A stretch of 6,549 nucleotides of DNA, taken from assembly GCA_029939085.1 (NCBI GenBank), contig JAOZTQ010000079.1, positions 1-6,549 on the forward strand. Reading direction: 5' to 3'. Within the stretch, counting starts at the first letter, position 1. Every line of letters starts with the position of its first letter. Positions 1-6,426 of the stretch are shown here, one piece after another. The position numbers and the translations under genes are program-made. Source of the DNA: Candidatus Nanopelagicales bacterium. Lineage in GTDB: Bacteria; Actinomycetota; Actinomycetes; S36-B12; GCA-2699445. Below the pieces are notes generated by a model, which saw only the letters and a program-made list of their open reading frames with translations, was not told where the DNA came from and ran no database searches.

Positions 1-131
1 ACAATAGATGACATGGCACCGCATCACCCGGAAGACCTCGTCGACAGTTTCACCGAACCAGATGTTGGACGCATCGATAGGGCGGCCAGCTCGCTGATGT
101 CGTCAGTTCACGTTCAAGTGCGGCCTCATGT

Positions 132-148
132 CGATCGTGTGGCGATCG
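132..148 (-). terminator. Short hairpin after the protease stop
   Basis: Two copies of CGATCG (132-137 and 143-148) are separated by five bases, about 10 bases after the protease stop codon. They can form a 6-bp stem. There is no T run, so this is at most a weak or factor-dependent terminator. CGATCG is self-complementary and occurs often here, so chance is a fair explanation. Confidence 0.22.
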
Positions 149-158
149 GGGCTGGTGG

Positions 159-1511
159 TCAGCGTCGGATTTTGACGCGTTTGCTGAGGGTGGTGGTGTA
201 GCCGTATTGGGCTGGGACTTTAATGCCGTAGATTCCCTTCTTTTTTGGGTCAACCGTTGCGGTGCGGTTGGTGCCTCGGGTAGTGCATGCACCGTTTTTG
301 CATCGTTGAGTTTTCTTACCTTTCACGACGCGGACACGTTTGACCTTGATCCAGCCTCCCTTAGTTTTCTTCATCAGCCTGAGATTCCATTGGCCCGGTA
401 CATCATCAGGATCAACATCAACGCGCAGGCGTGACTTCTTCGCCACCGCCCACACAGATACATCCACCGGACGCGGACGCGTGGAGTCATCGTCAGGAGG
501 CTGTGGCACTGTGACCACGGGAGGCTGCTGAGGGAAGCTCGGATTTCCCGCTGGTGGCTGACCGGGATTGGTCGGCGTAGGTGGTGATGATTGGCCCGTG
601 TTTTGACTGATCCAATTCGTGTAGTGCGTGACGCGGGTGTAGAGGCCGGGATAGCTGGGATCGGCGCAACCGTACCCGTAACTCACAATCCCCGCTAGCA
701 GGTAGGTGCCGTTATTTTTCACTGCCAACGGTCCGCCGCTGTCACCCTGACACGCGTCCCTCGTGGGTGGGGTGAGGTAGCCCGCGCACAACATGGTGGT
801 GTTCAGGTAGTCGACGTCATCGGGATCTGGGTAGAAGCCGCAGAAAGTGTCCGCCGGGTTTGTGAGCACGCGCAGGATCGCGGCCTGTAGTTGGGTGGGG
901 TAGTTGTCACCCGTGGTTGAGGTATTGCCCCAACCACTGACTAACGCGGCGGTATTCGCCGCTGGCCAACTCGTGCCAAGGTCCGCCGGGTCCGGCACCG
1001 TAATAGCTTTTTTGGTGGTGCCGTCCAACGTCAAGGGCGCTGCCAGCCTCAGTAGTGCAATGTCATTGTTCAACGTTACGTCGTCGTATCCGGAGTGCAC
1101 CACGATTTGGGTCACTTCGGAGCGGGTGACGTTCGGGGAACCCAACACGGTGATACCGGCACCAACCTCAAAAGAACTAGGACTTTCCGTCACCCCGTCC
1201 TCATCGACCACACAGTGAGCAGCGGTGATGATCCACACCGCACTCAAGATCGAACCGCCACACTCTTGAGCGTCGTAGTCATTCGGCTTCGCCGCATCCA
1301 ACAACGCCACCTGCCATGGAGCCTCATCAATCGAAATCGGTCCTCCATTGATGATCTCGGTTGAGACTTGTTTATGGGACTCGTCAGCGGCGTGTGCTGT
1401 CAGACCAAGTGAACCGAGCAACAAGCCAGCGACTACCCCGATGGCGATGGTCAGTTTTCGTGAGACGGACGGCTGTCGTTGGTTGCTCGGCGAGTGAAGT
1501 TGATCGATCAC
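159..1511 (-). CDS. Secreted trypsin-like serine protease (S1A) with Pro-rich linker and basic C-terminal module
   Basis: A secreted endopeptidase of 450 residues (numbering from this start). A signal peptide runs from R18-K19 through a hydrophobic core to AHA at 39-41. The chymotrypsin-fold domain starts at IINGG (53-57). Its triad is H99 (TAAHC), D150 (NDIALL) and S258 (GDSGGP). D252, six residues before the serine, plus G279 and G289 in the S1 pocket predict cleavage after Arg or Lys; Tyr replaces the usual Trp215. Six cysteines fit the three standard bacterial-trypsin disulfides (84-100, 224-242, 254-282). A linker rich in proline (about 306-348) leads to a basic tail (349-450) with about 28 Lys/Arg, six Asp and a C404/C409 pair. 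I prefer the GTG at 1511 to the in-frame GTG at 1547 because the 12 extra codons have only 2 of 12 G/C third positions, against 12 of the next 20. Neither start has a clear ribosome-binding site. It may be transcribed separately from the operon. Confidence 0.88.
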   Translation of the reverse strand: MIDQLHSPSNQRQPSVSRKLTIAIGVVAGLLLGSLGLTAHAADESHKQVSTEIINGGPISIDEAPWQVALLDAAKPNDYDAQECGGSILSAVWIITAAHCVVDEDGVTESPSSFEVGAGITVLGSPNVTRSEVTQIVVHSGYDDVTLNNDIALLRLAAPLTLDGTTKKAITVPDPADLGTSWPAANTAALVSGWGNTSTTGDNYPTQLQAAILRVLTNPADTFCGFYPDPDDVDYLNTTMLCAGYLTPPTRDACQGDSGGPLAVKNNGTYLLAGIVSYGYGCADPSYPGLYTRVTHYTNWISQNTGQSSPPTPTNPGQPPAGNPSFPQQPPVVTVPQPPDDDSTRPRPVDVSVWAVAKKSRLRVDVDPDDVPGQWNLRLMKKTKGGWIKVKRVRVVKGKKTQRCKNGACTTRGTNRTATVDPKKKGIYGIKVPAQYGYTTTLSKRVKIRR

Positions 1512-1523
1512 ACATCGAGCATG

Positions 1524-1551
1524 AATATGTAGTTTCGATTCAGCCACTCAA
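1524..1551 (-). promoter_or_regulatory. Candidate promoter of the protease gene
   Basis: Minus-strand TTGAGT (1546-1551) and CATATT (1524-1529) are 16 bases apart. Transcription would start near 1517, only about six bases before the GTG at 1511, giving a nearly leaderless mRNA. That would fit the lack of a ribosome-binding site and would exclude the longer start at 1547, which overlaps the -35. The match is weak. Confidence 0.28.
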
Positions 1552-1659
1552 AGCGACGGAAATTGATGAACTCTTGAGGTTGGAGCGCTTTGTAGCCGGA
1601 GGAGTGCAAACACGATCAGATTTCGCCGGGTTGAGCAGTCCCGTGGAAATATCGATGCC
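1548..1659. other. Intergenic gap between aldolase and protease
   Basis: This gap has no open reading frame I can support and no clear rho-independent terminator after the aldolase stop. The best stem, CGGG with CCCG, is four base pairs with a nine-base loop and no T run. Read-through from the operon into the protease gene is therefore possible. Confidence 0.5.
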
Positions 1660-2496
1660 TTAAATCACTTTGAGGATGCCTAAAAGTCGTGACACTTCGT
1701 GGCGCACAGCTTCCCGTGCTGGCCCCAAATATTTACGCGTGTCAACTAGTTCGGGATCCTGGGCCAATACTTCGCGAACAGTGTCAGTGAAGGCATGGTT
1801 GAGGTGGGTAGAGATATTAACTTTCGTCATCCCAGATTCGACAGCTTTCGTCAGGTGTTCATCTGCCACACCTGAAGAACCGTGCAGTACTAAGGGCACC
1901 GGTACCGTCTCACGAATCCGGCTGATTAGCTCAAAATCCAACTGCGCGTCACGACTCGTCATCGCATGCGATGACCCGACAGCCACAGCGAGTGCATCTA
2001 CTCCGGTCGCATTCACGAATGCTGCAGCTTCCGCTGGATTTGTTCGCACTCCGGGTGCGTGAACGCCATCTTTTCCTCCCACCTCACCGAGCTCAGCCTC
2101 TACACCAACACCTTGCTCGTGGCAGTAACGCACCACCTCGGCGGTGACGCGAACGTTCTCGTCGTAATCCAGATGGGATCCATCGAACATCACTGAGGTG
2201 AAACCCAATGCGACAGCTTCGTGGATGAGATCAACCGATTCGGCGTGGTCCAGATGGACCGCAACGGGATTTGGTGACTGCCGAGCGATAGTCAAGGTTG
2301 CATTTGCTATCGGCGCCAGTGAACCGTGGTACTTGACGGCGTTTTCACTAATTTGAAGAATGACCGGTGCGCCAACGTCGGTCGCTCCGGCGGTAAGGGC
2401 TTCGGCCAACTCGATCTGGATGACGTTGAATGCCCCAATACCTTTTCCTGCGGCAGCGGCGGCATTGACCATCTCCGGTGTGGATCGCAAAACCAT
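1660..2496 (-). CDS. Class II ketose-bisphosphate aldolase (tagatose/fructose-1,6-bisphosphate)
   Basis: A zinc-dependent class II aldolase of 278 residues, the length of the GatY/KbaY group. It splits tagatose 1,6-bisphosphate or fructose 1,6-bisphosphate into dihydroxyacetone phosphate and glyceraldehyde 3-phosphate in the cytoplasm. Visible are GAFNV at 21-25, HLDHAES at 81-87 (catalytic D83, zinc ligand H84), EAELGEVGG at 133-141 (E135 aligns with the second metal-site glutamate), VGSSHAM at 173-179 (zinc ligand H177), PLVLHGSSG at 201-209 (zinc ligand H205) and KVNIST at 225-230, which contacts phosphate. GatY and FbaA have a Glu-Glu or Glu-Asp pair after the GG, but this protein has K142-D143. 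From memory KDGVHAPGVRT is common in actinobacterial homologues, so it may be a subfamily trait. The start is firm: GAGGAG stands six bases ahead, inside the end of the kinase gene. It is the last gene of the coupled group. Tagatose specificity is inferred from context. Confidence 0.9.
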   Translation of the reverse strand: MVLRSTPEMVNAAAAAGKGIGAFNVIQIELAEALTAGATDVGAPVILQISENAVKYHGSLAPIANATLTIARQSPNPVAVHLDHAESVDLIHEAVALGFTSVMFDGSHLDYDENVRVTAEVVRYCHEQGVGVEAELGEVGGKDGVHAPGVRTNPAEAAAFVNATGVDALAVAVGSSHAMTSRDAQLDFELISRIRETVPVPLVLHGSSGVADEHLTKAVESGMTKVNISTHLNHAFTDTVREVLAQDPELVDTRKYLGPAREAVRHEVSRLLGILKVI

Positions 2497-3414
2497 TCAG
2501 AACTCCTCAACGTCGGTTATATCGAGTAGACGGTGGTAGACATCGCTGTCAAAACTTCCGGCCTGGGGGTGTGCGACAGCAGCGGCTGACAGCGCTACGG
2601 CATTCCTGAGGCATTCTTCCCAACCTTTACCTTCAGCCAACCCCGCTGCCAACGCTGAAACGCTCGCATCACCGGCACCAGTCGGGTTCCCTTTGATGAA
2701 CTCGGGCGGTCTAGCACGCCAAGCTTGGCTATCGGTAATGATGGCCATCCCGTCGGCACCCATAGAAACGGCGACTGCGCCGGCACCGCGTGCAATTAAA
2801 TCGCGACCACCCGCTACGGGATCACTCGTTCCTAAAGCATCCGCGAGTTCGTGAATATTGGGTTTAACGAGGGCGGGCTTTCCCGTTTCAACGGCAGCGA
2901 TTAGCGCGGTTCCGCTGGTATCGACGACAACTGGAATGTCAGTCTCACTGGCCAATGATGCTAGTTGGCCGACACCTTCAAGTGGGGCTGCCGGCGGCAG
3001 GCTGCCAGAGATGACAAGGACACTGGCCGACACCAGCTGTTCTCGCACAAGGCTAAGCAGATCCGCCCACTCGTCAGCAGAGACCTGCGGACCAGCTTCG
3101 TTGAGTACGGTCGCGTCACCGGCGGATCGATCGACGATACCGATCGATCGTCGCGTTTGGCCTGCGAGTGATACGAGTCTGTGATCGATATTGCTGTCGA
3201 CCAGATCAGCTGTAATAGCAGCGCCAACGACGCCGCCCACCATGCCCACTGCCATCGTCGAGATTCCCAGTTCGTGGAGAACTCGGCTCACGTTGATGCC
3301 TTTTCCGCCAGCCCGTTCAGCGACGTCGTAAACGCGCATCGAGGAATAAAGCTCGAAGGAGTCGAGCGAGTAGGTGATGTCCAGAGCGATATTAGGCGTA
3401 ACTGTCACAATCAT
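2497..3414 (-). CDS. PfkB-family hexose-phosphate kinase (probable tagatose-6-phosphate kinase)
   Basis: A ribokinase/PfkB-fold kinase of 305 residues, typical of the 1-phosphofructokinase/LacC branch. Seen in the sequence: an N-terminal TPNIALD (6-12) where the branch usually has LNPAID, AGGKGINVSR at 35-44 (substrate-binding PfkB signature 1), ISGSLP at 135-140, KPNIHEL at 184-190, SMGADG at 217-222, and GNPTGAGDA at 242-250 with catalytic base D249 (signature 2). The branch phosphorylates fructose 1-phosphate, fructose 6-phosphate or tagatose 6-phosphate. Directly after a deacetylase and a deaminating isomerase, and directly before a class II aldolase, the best reading is tagatose 6-phosphate to tagatose 1,6-bisphosphate. 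Automated pipelines would probably call it 1-phosphofructokinase. GGTGGG lies six bases before the ATG, and the ATG overlaps the nagA stop codon. Its own TGA abuts the aldolase ATG with no gap. Family certain, substrate inferred. Confidence 0.88.
   Translation of the reverse strand: MIVTVTPNIALDITYSLDSFELYSSMRVYDVAERAGGKGINVSRVLHELGISTMAVGMVGGVVGAAITADLVDSNIDHRLVSLAGQTRRSIGIVDRSAGDATVLNEAGPQVSADEWADLLSLVREQLVSASVLVISGSLPPAAPLEGVGQLASLASETDIPVVVDTSGTALIAAVETGKPALVKPNIHELADALGTSDPVAGGRDLIARGAGAVAVSMGADGMAIITDSQAWRARPPEFIKGNPTGAGDASVSALAAGLAEGKGWEECLRNAVALSAAAVAHPQAGSFDSDVYHRLLDITDVEEF
2503..2508 (-). promoter_or_regulatory. Ribosome-binding site of the aldolase gene
   Basis: GAGGAG on the minus strand, six bases before the aldolase ATG at 2496. 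It encodes the two glutamates before the final residue of the upstream PfkB kinase, so the signal is embedded in coding sequence. The kinase stop and aldolase start are adjacent, TGA then ATG. Confidence 0.75.
3125..3149. repeat. 9-bp inverted repeat inside the PfkB gene
   Basis: GATCGATCG at 3125-3133 and CGATCGATC at 3141-3149 are perfect inverted arms around a seven-base loop. A competing 7-bp pair, CGACGAT (3132-3138) with ATCGTCG (3147-3153), is also possible. The bases encode about R88 to S97 of the kinase. It may be a codon-level accident. Confidence 0.4.
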
Positions 3415-4556
3415 GCAGATCCCACCGCTTCAGTCCAGCTGCCTTGCTGCATGACTTTGACAACGTCGAGGTTTTCATCAAGCACGAGCAGATCAGCCCG
3501 ATGGCCTTCGCGCAGCTCACCACGATCTGACAACCCGAGTGCGACCGCGGGGGACTGGGTCGCGGCCGTGATTGCCTGCTCGATCGCGATGCCATCGCGA
3601 ACGGCATTCTTGACCGATGTGTCCATGGTCAAGGTACTGCCAGCGAGCGAATCCTTATCTTCAAGCCGAGCCACACCACTCTTTACGGCGATCCTTGAGC
3701 CAGCGAGCAAGTAATGCCCATCAGCCATACCTGTTGCGTCAATAGCATCTGTGACAAAGGCAACCCGCTGACTGCCTATCGCATCGAATACCGCGCCCAC
3801 ACTGCCGGGATGCACATGAACGCCGTCATTAATCAACTCCACGGTGACTCGGGGATCTCGCAGTAAGGCCACCACAGGGCCGGGTTCACGATGATGGGGT
3901 GGGGGCATGCCGTTAAAAAGGTGCGTCGCTATGGTGGCACCCGCAGCGATTGCTGCAACAGTCTGCTCGTAGGTCGCATCGGAATGACCGATCGCAGCCA
4001 CGACGCCCCTTTCCACCAGAAGTTCAATCGCCGGTATTCCTTCGGGCAGTTCTGGAGCTAGTGTCACCATCTTTATTGCACACGTGCCGGCCGACACCGT
4101 ACAGCTATCGATCACACTGCCTAACCAGTCCAGATCTGGCGGCATCAGTAGTTCGGGGTTGTGTGCACCCTTGCGAGCTTCGCTGAGGAACGGTCCTTCC
4201 AAGTGGATGCCGGCCAGTTTTCCATCGCTCACAAGCGGTACTAGGTTGACGGCTTGTTCAGCCAGTTCCGGCAAAGTCGCGGTGGCCAGGCTTGCAATCA
4301 GTGATGTCGTTCCGTGTGCTAGATGAAATTCCGCGGCGTCCGCTGCTGGTTGTGTGCCGCCACCGAAACTGGAACCACCACCGCCGTGTGTGTGTATGTC
4401 AACATAGCCCGGCACGATGCGAGCATTACCCAAAGAGATGGAATCAGGCGGCGCGTCGACGCCAACCTCGACGATTCGGTCCGCGTCTACGCGAACCCAC
4501 CCGTCGCGCACGAATTCGCCGTTGAGAAAGACTTGTTCCGCAGTAAATGTCTTCAT
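3411..4556 (-). CDS. nagA: N-acetylhexosamine-6-phosphate deacetylase (NagA/AgaA family)
   Basis: A cytoplasmic amidohydrolase of 381 residues, full length for NagA, that removes acetate from GlcNAc 6-phosphate or GalNAc 6-phosphate. The metal and active-site motifs are intact: PGYVDIHTHG at 49-58 (H55, H57), LEGPF at 119-123 (metal ligand E120), GHSDA at 190-194 (H191), THLFNGM at 211-217 (H212), NDGVHVH at 243-249, and VTDAI at 268-272 with D270 as the likely catalytic acid/base. LAGSTLTM follows at 305-311, and the C-terminal GELREGHRADLLVLD is the usual return of the beta-sandwich domain. THLFNGM differs slightly from the more common THLFNAM. The start at 4556 is chosen because the family begins with a short strand before the sandwich domain. 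A reading from 4769 adds 71 residues of antisense-like sequence over the kinase gene. It overlaps both neighbours by four bases, so coupling is likely. The gene symbol names the family; the true substrate may be GalNAc 6-phosphate (AgaA role). Confidence 0.93.
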   Translation of the reverse strand: MKTFTAEQVFLNGEFVRDGWVRVDADRIVEVGVDAPPDSISLGNARIVPGYVDIHTHGGGGSSFGGGTQPAADAAEFHLAHGTTSLIASLATATLPELAEQAVNLVPLVSDGKLAGIHLEGPFLSEARKGAHNPELLMPPDLDWLGSVIDSCTVSAGTCAIKMVTLAPELPEGIPAIELLVERGVVAAIGHSDATYEQTVAAIAAGATIATHLFNGMPPPHHREPGPVVALLRDPRVTVELINDGVHVHPGSVGAVFDAIGSQRVAFVTDAIDATGMADGHYLLAGSRIAVKSGVARLEDKDSLAGSTLTMDTSVKNAVRDGIAIEQAITAATQSPAVALGLSDRGELREGHRADLLVLDENLDVVKVMQQGSWTEAVGSA

Positions 4557-5476
4557 ATGGCATCGCCCCGGTATCTGTCCCAGCCGATGATTGCCGCGCC
4601 AAGGCAACCGGATTCGTCGCCAAGTTGAGCGGGAATGATCTCGGGGCATCTCAGGATGTTGAGGTTTCGATGGGTCTGCTCGCGCAGCGGTGCGAGTAAG
4701 AGTTCTCCCGACGTTGCCATACCGCCCCCAACCACGATTGCCTCGCAGCCGACAACGCCAGCGGTCCATGCCATCGCTGTCGCCAATGCGTTAATTGCGT
4801 CGTTCCACACTTGGATGGCGCTCGCGTCACCGGCACTTACCCGATCGGCGACCTCTTTAGCTCCCTCAACATCAATTCCGGTGAGTCGGCTGTAGCGACG
4901 AGCGACTGCTGACGCAGAGGCAATGGCTTCGACGCAACCCGAACCGCCGCAGCCGCAAGGCTCATTGAGTCCGGCGTTGACGTGTCCCACTTCACCGGCG
5001 TATCCGTCGCCGTAGACGAGTCGACCGTCAACCAAAATGCCCGCCGATACACCAGTGCCGATAGCGATAAACATCATGTTCGAGTGATCGCGGCCTGCTC
5101 CCATGCTGGACTCTGCAAGAGCACCGGCTCGGACATCGTGGCCAAGACCAACGGGAAGCCCAAGTTCCTGTTCCAACATGGAACGTAGCGGCATATTGTT
5201 CCAGCCAACGTTTTCAGAGTGGATCGCGACGCCATTGACATCGTCGACAATACCGGTGATCGCGACACCTATTCCAACGAGTCGGGATCCCTCAGGGAGC
5301 CTGGAACGCAGTGCCTGTACGGATTCCAAAATATTGTTGAAGACGACATCTGTTCCCATCCCTGCACCGGTAGGTCGCCGCTCGCGATCCAGCAGCGAAT
5401 AATCGGTATCGACGGTGCCACTTTTGATTACCGTTCCGCCGACATCTACACCGAAGACCACGTCGTTGGTGCTCAT
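4553..5476 (-). CDS. ROK-family sugar kinase (probable N-acetylhexosamine kinase)
   Basis: A cytoplasmic ATP-dependent sugar kinase of 307 residues, the normal length for bacterial ROK kinases. Seen in order: the ATP phosphate loop DVGGT at 11-15, the catalytic aspartate in GHD at 112-114 (D114), the AIGTGVSAGIL glycine-rich stretch at 138-147, GEVGH at 161-165 with a metal and sugar ligand H165, the zinc motif CGCGGSGCVE at 174-183 with C174, C176 and C181, and VVGGG at 248-252. There is no N-terminal helix-turn-helix, so it is a kinase and not a ROK repressor. In this operon it most likely makes GalNAc 6-phosphate or GlcNAc 6-phosphate for the following deacetylase; glucose or N-acetylmannosamine remain possible. 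The start at 5476 is chosen because the ATP loop begins 11 residues later, as in the family, and GAAGG is eight bases upstream. A longer reading to 5584 would overlap the SIS gene by 97 bases. Its TGA overlaps the next gene's ATG (ATGA, 4553-4556). Confidence 0.9.
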   Translation of the reverse strand: MSTNDVVFGVDVGGTVIKSGTVDTDYSLLDRERRPTGAGMGTDVVFNNILESVQALRSRLPEGSRLVGIGVAITGIVDDVNGVAIHSENVGWNNMPLRSMLEQELGLPVGLGHDVRAGALAESSMGAGRDHSNMMFIAIGTGVSAGILVDGRLVYGDGYAGEVGHVNAGLNEPCGCGGSGCVEAIASASAVARRYSRLTGIDVEGAKEVADRVSAGDASAIQVWNDAINALATAMAWTAGVVGCEAIVVGGGMATSGELLLAPLREQTHRNLNILRCPEIIPAQLGDESGCLGAAIIGWDRYRGDAI

Positions 5477-5484
5477 GACACTTG

Positions 5485-5489
5485 CCTTC
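5485..5489 (-). promoter_or_regulatory. Ribosome-binding site of the ROK kinase gene
   Basis: GAAGG on the minus strand, eight bases before the ATG at 5476. It overlaps the TGA stop of the SIS gene, so ribosomes ending there are placed at the next start. It fixes the kinase start. Confidence 0.65.
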
Positions 5490-6381
5490 AGCCTTCGGGC
5501 AGGATCACGGAGCGGCTCAGGTTCCGTGGGAGGTCTGGGTTGAGCCCCTTGTTGAGACCTATTTGGACCGCGAGCCGTTGACACTTAATCAACTCGGCCA
5601 GCGGATCCGCATTTGCAATAACTGCGGTCCCACCGAAGCTCTCAACTTCTTCCTCGATCCCGTCTGTCTCGGGGCTGAGGAACCAGACTGTGCTGTGACC
5701 TTCGGTAATGCTCTTTGGTCCATGTCGATACTCCAATAACGGGTAGGACTCAGTCCAAGAAAGTGATGCCTCTCGCATCTTGAGGGCGGCTTCAGTTGCC
5801 AATCCGACTGTCCAGCCAGTGCCGAGAAAAGTGAACTGTTCAGAGGCGACGACTGCCGGGTCAAGGGGTTCGTTGATAGTCCGCCGTGCGTCCGCGATTG
5901 CCTGCGTTAGATCCTCGCCCAAGCTGGCGCGTAGGAGAGCCAGCGTTGTAGTGGCAAACCGAGTCTGCACAACTGACTCCTCGTCAGCGAAGTCCAGCAC
6001 GATGCACTCATCGGCGAGCTCGCGTGCCGGGGTATCTGGGTCCGCGATGATCGCCACCGTCGGAGTCTTACCCCTCAAGTCTTCGAGCAGTCGCAGAATC
6101 TCAGTGGTGGTTCCTGAGCGGCTGATAAGCAGGACCCGATCGTAGTCGCGATCGCTGGGAACCTCAGAGCCGGAAAAGGCATCAGTCTCACCAAGTCCAG
6201 CGGACTCTCGCAACACGGCATAGGAGGCGGCCATGAACCAGGAGGTGCCGCAGCCAATTGCGGCAACTCGCTCACCAGCCTGGGGTAGAAGACCAGCAAC
6301 CTCGGGCAACAGCTCCACGGCTTCTTGCCAGCAGTCAGGTTGTGATGCGATCTCCGCCAGAACGTGTTCTGCAGCACTCAT
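5488..6381 (-). CDS. SIS-domain aminosugar-phosphate isomerase/deaminase (AgaS-like)
   Basis: A cytoplasmic enzyme of 297 residues with two tandem SIS domains, expected to convert an amino sugar 6-phosphate (galactosamine 6-phosphate or glucosamine 6-phosphate) to the ketose 6-phosphate, probably with release of ammonia. Visible motifs are GCGTS at 43-47 and SRSGTTTE at 87-94, the phosphate-binding loop typical of GlmS/AgaS. Further on are the KMREASLSW helix with E204 or a neighbour as likely catalytic acid, EYRHGPKS at 217-224 and the terminal PRNLSRS at 285-291. RHGPKS recalls AgaS, while the C-terminal end recalls the GlmS isomerase domain. There is no glutaminase domain, so it is not a GlmS synthase. 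The protein is shorter than AgaS of E. coli (about 380 residues). The start at 6381 is chosen over an in-frame TTG at 6399 because AAGGA lies five bases before the ATG. It is the first gene of the operon and sits 11 bases before the ROK kinase. Family is certain; substrate is inferred from the neighbours. Confidence 0.87.
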   Translation of the reverse strand: MSAAEHVLAEIASQPDCWQEAVELLPEVAGLLPQAGERVAAIGCGTSWFMAASYAVLRESAGLGETDAFSGSEVPSDRDYDRVLLISRSGTTTEILRLLEDLRGKTPTVAIIADPDTPARELADECIVLDFADEESVVQTRFATTTLALLRASLGEDLTQAIADARRTINEPLDPAVVASEQFTFLGTGWTVGLATEAALKMREASLSWTESYPLLEYRHGPKSITEGHSTVWFLSPETDGIEEEVESFGGTAVIANADPLAELIKCQRLAVQIGLNKGLNPDLPRNLSRSVILPEG

Positions 6382-6386
6382 ATTGA

Positions 6387-6391
6387 TCCTT
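6387..6391 (-). promoter_or_regulatory. Ribosome-binding site of the SIS gene
   Basis: AAGGA on the minus strand, five bases before the ATG at 6381. It lies between the alternative TTG (6399) and the ATG, so it supports the shorter protein and rules against the six-residue extension. Confidence 0.7.
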
Positions 6392-6400
6392 ACATTCAAG

Positions 6401-6426
6401 TAGCTCTCATGAGTCCACTCGAGCTA
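6401..6426. promoter_or_regulatory. Candidate operator: imperfect 26-bp palindrome
   Basis: Perfect outer arms TAGCTC and GAGCTA enclose 14 bases that contain the 8-bp palindrome CTCATGAG (6405-6412) and the pair GAGT/ACTC (6411-6420). Eight of the 13 half-site positions are symmetric. It lies right after the predicted transcription start, a usual place for a repressor site; it could instead form a hairpin in the mRNA leader. The cognate regulator is not in the window. Confidence 0.35.

Noticed and set aside
1..201. Open frame on the plus strand running in from the left edge, and a short minus-strand frame opposite it
   Set aside because: Neither shows a recognisable family, and the plus frame runs into the antisense of the protease tail. 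I looked for an insertion-sequence end here and found no terminal repeat or transposase motif.
3181..3714. 177-residue plus-strand frame across the PfkB/NagA junction
   Set aside because: It is antisense to two clearly real genes and has low-complexity Ser/Arg-rich content typical of shadow frames.
4557..4769. Longer NagA reading of 452 residues
   Set aside because: The extra 71 residues lie over the kinase gene in another frame and look like antisense coding; the ATG at 4556 gives a family-typical N-terminus and a four-base overlap.
5477..5584. Longer ROK kinase reading of 343 residues
   Set aside because: It would overlap the SIS gene by 97 bases; the ATG at 5476 has a good ribosome-binding site and the right distance to the ATP loop.
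5488..6381. GlmS, glucosamine-6-phosphate synthase
   Set aside because: There is no N-terminal glutaminase domain with a leading Cys, and the length is half that of GlmS; the neighbours are catabolic.
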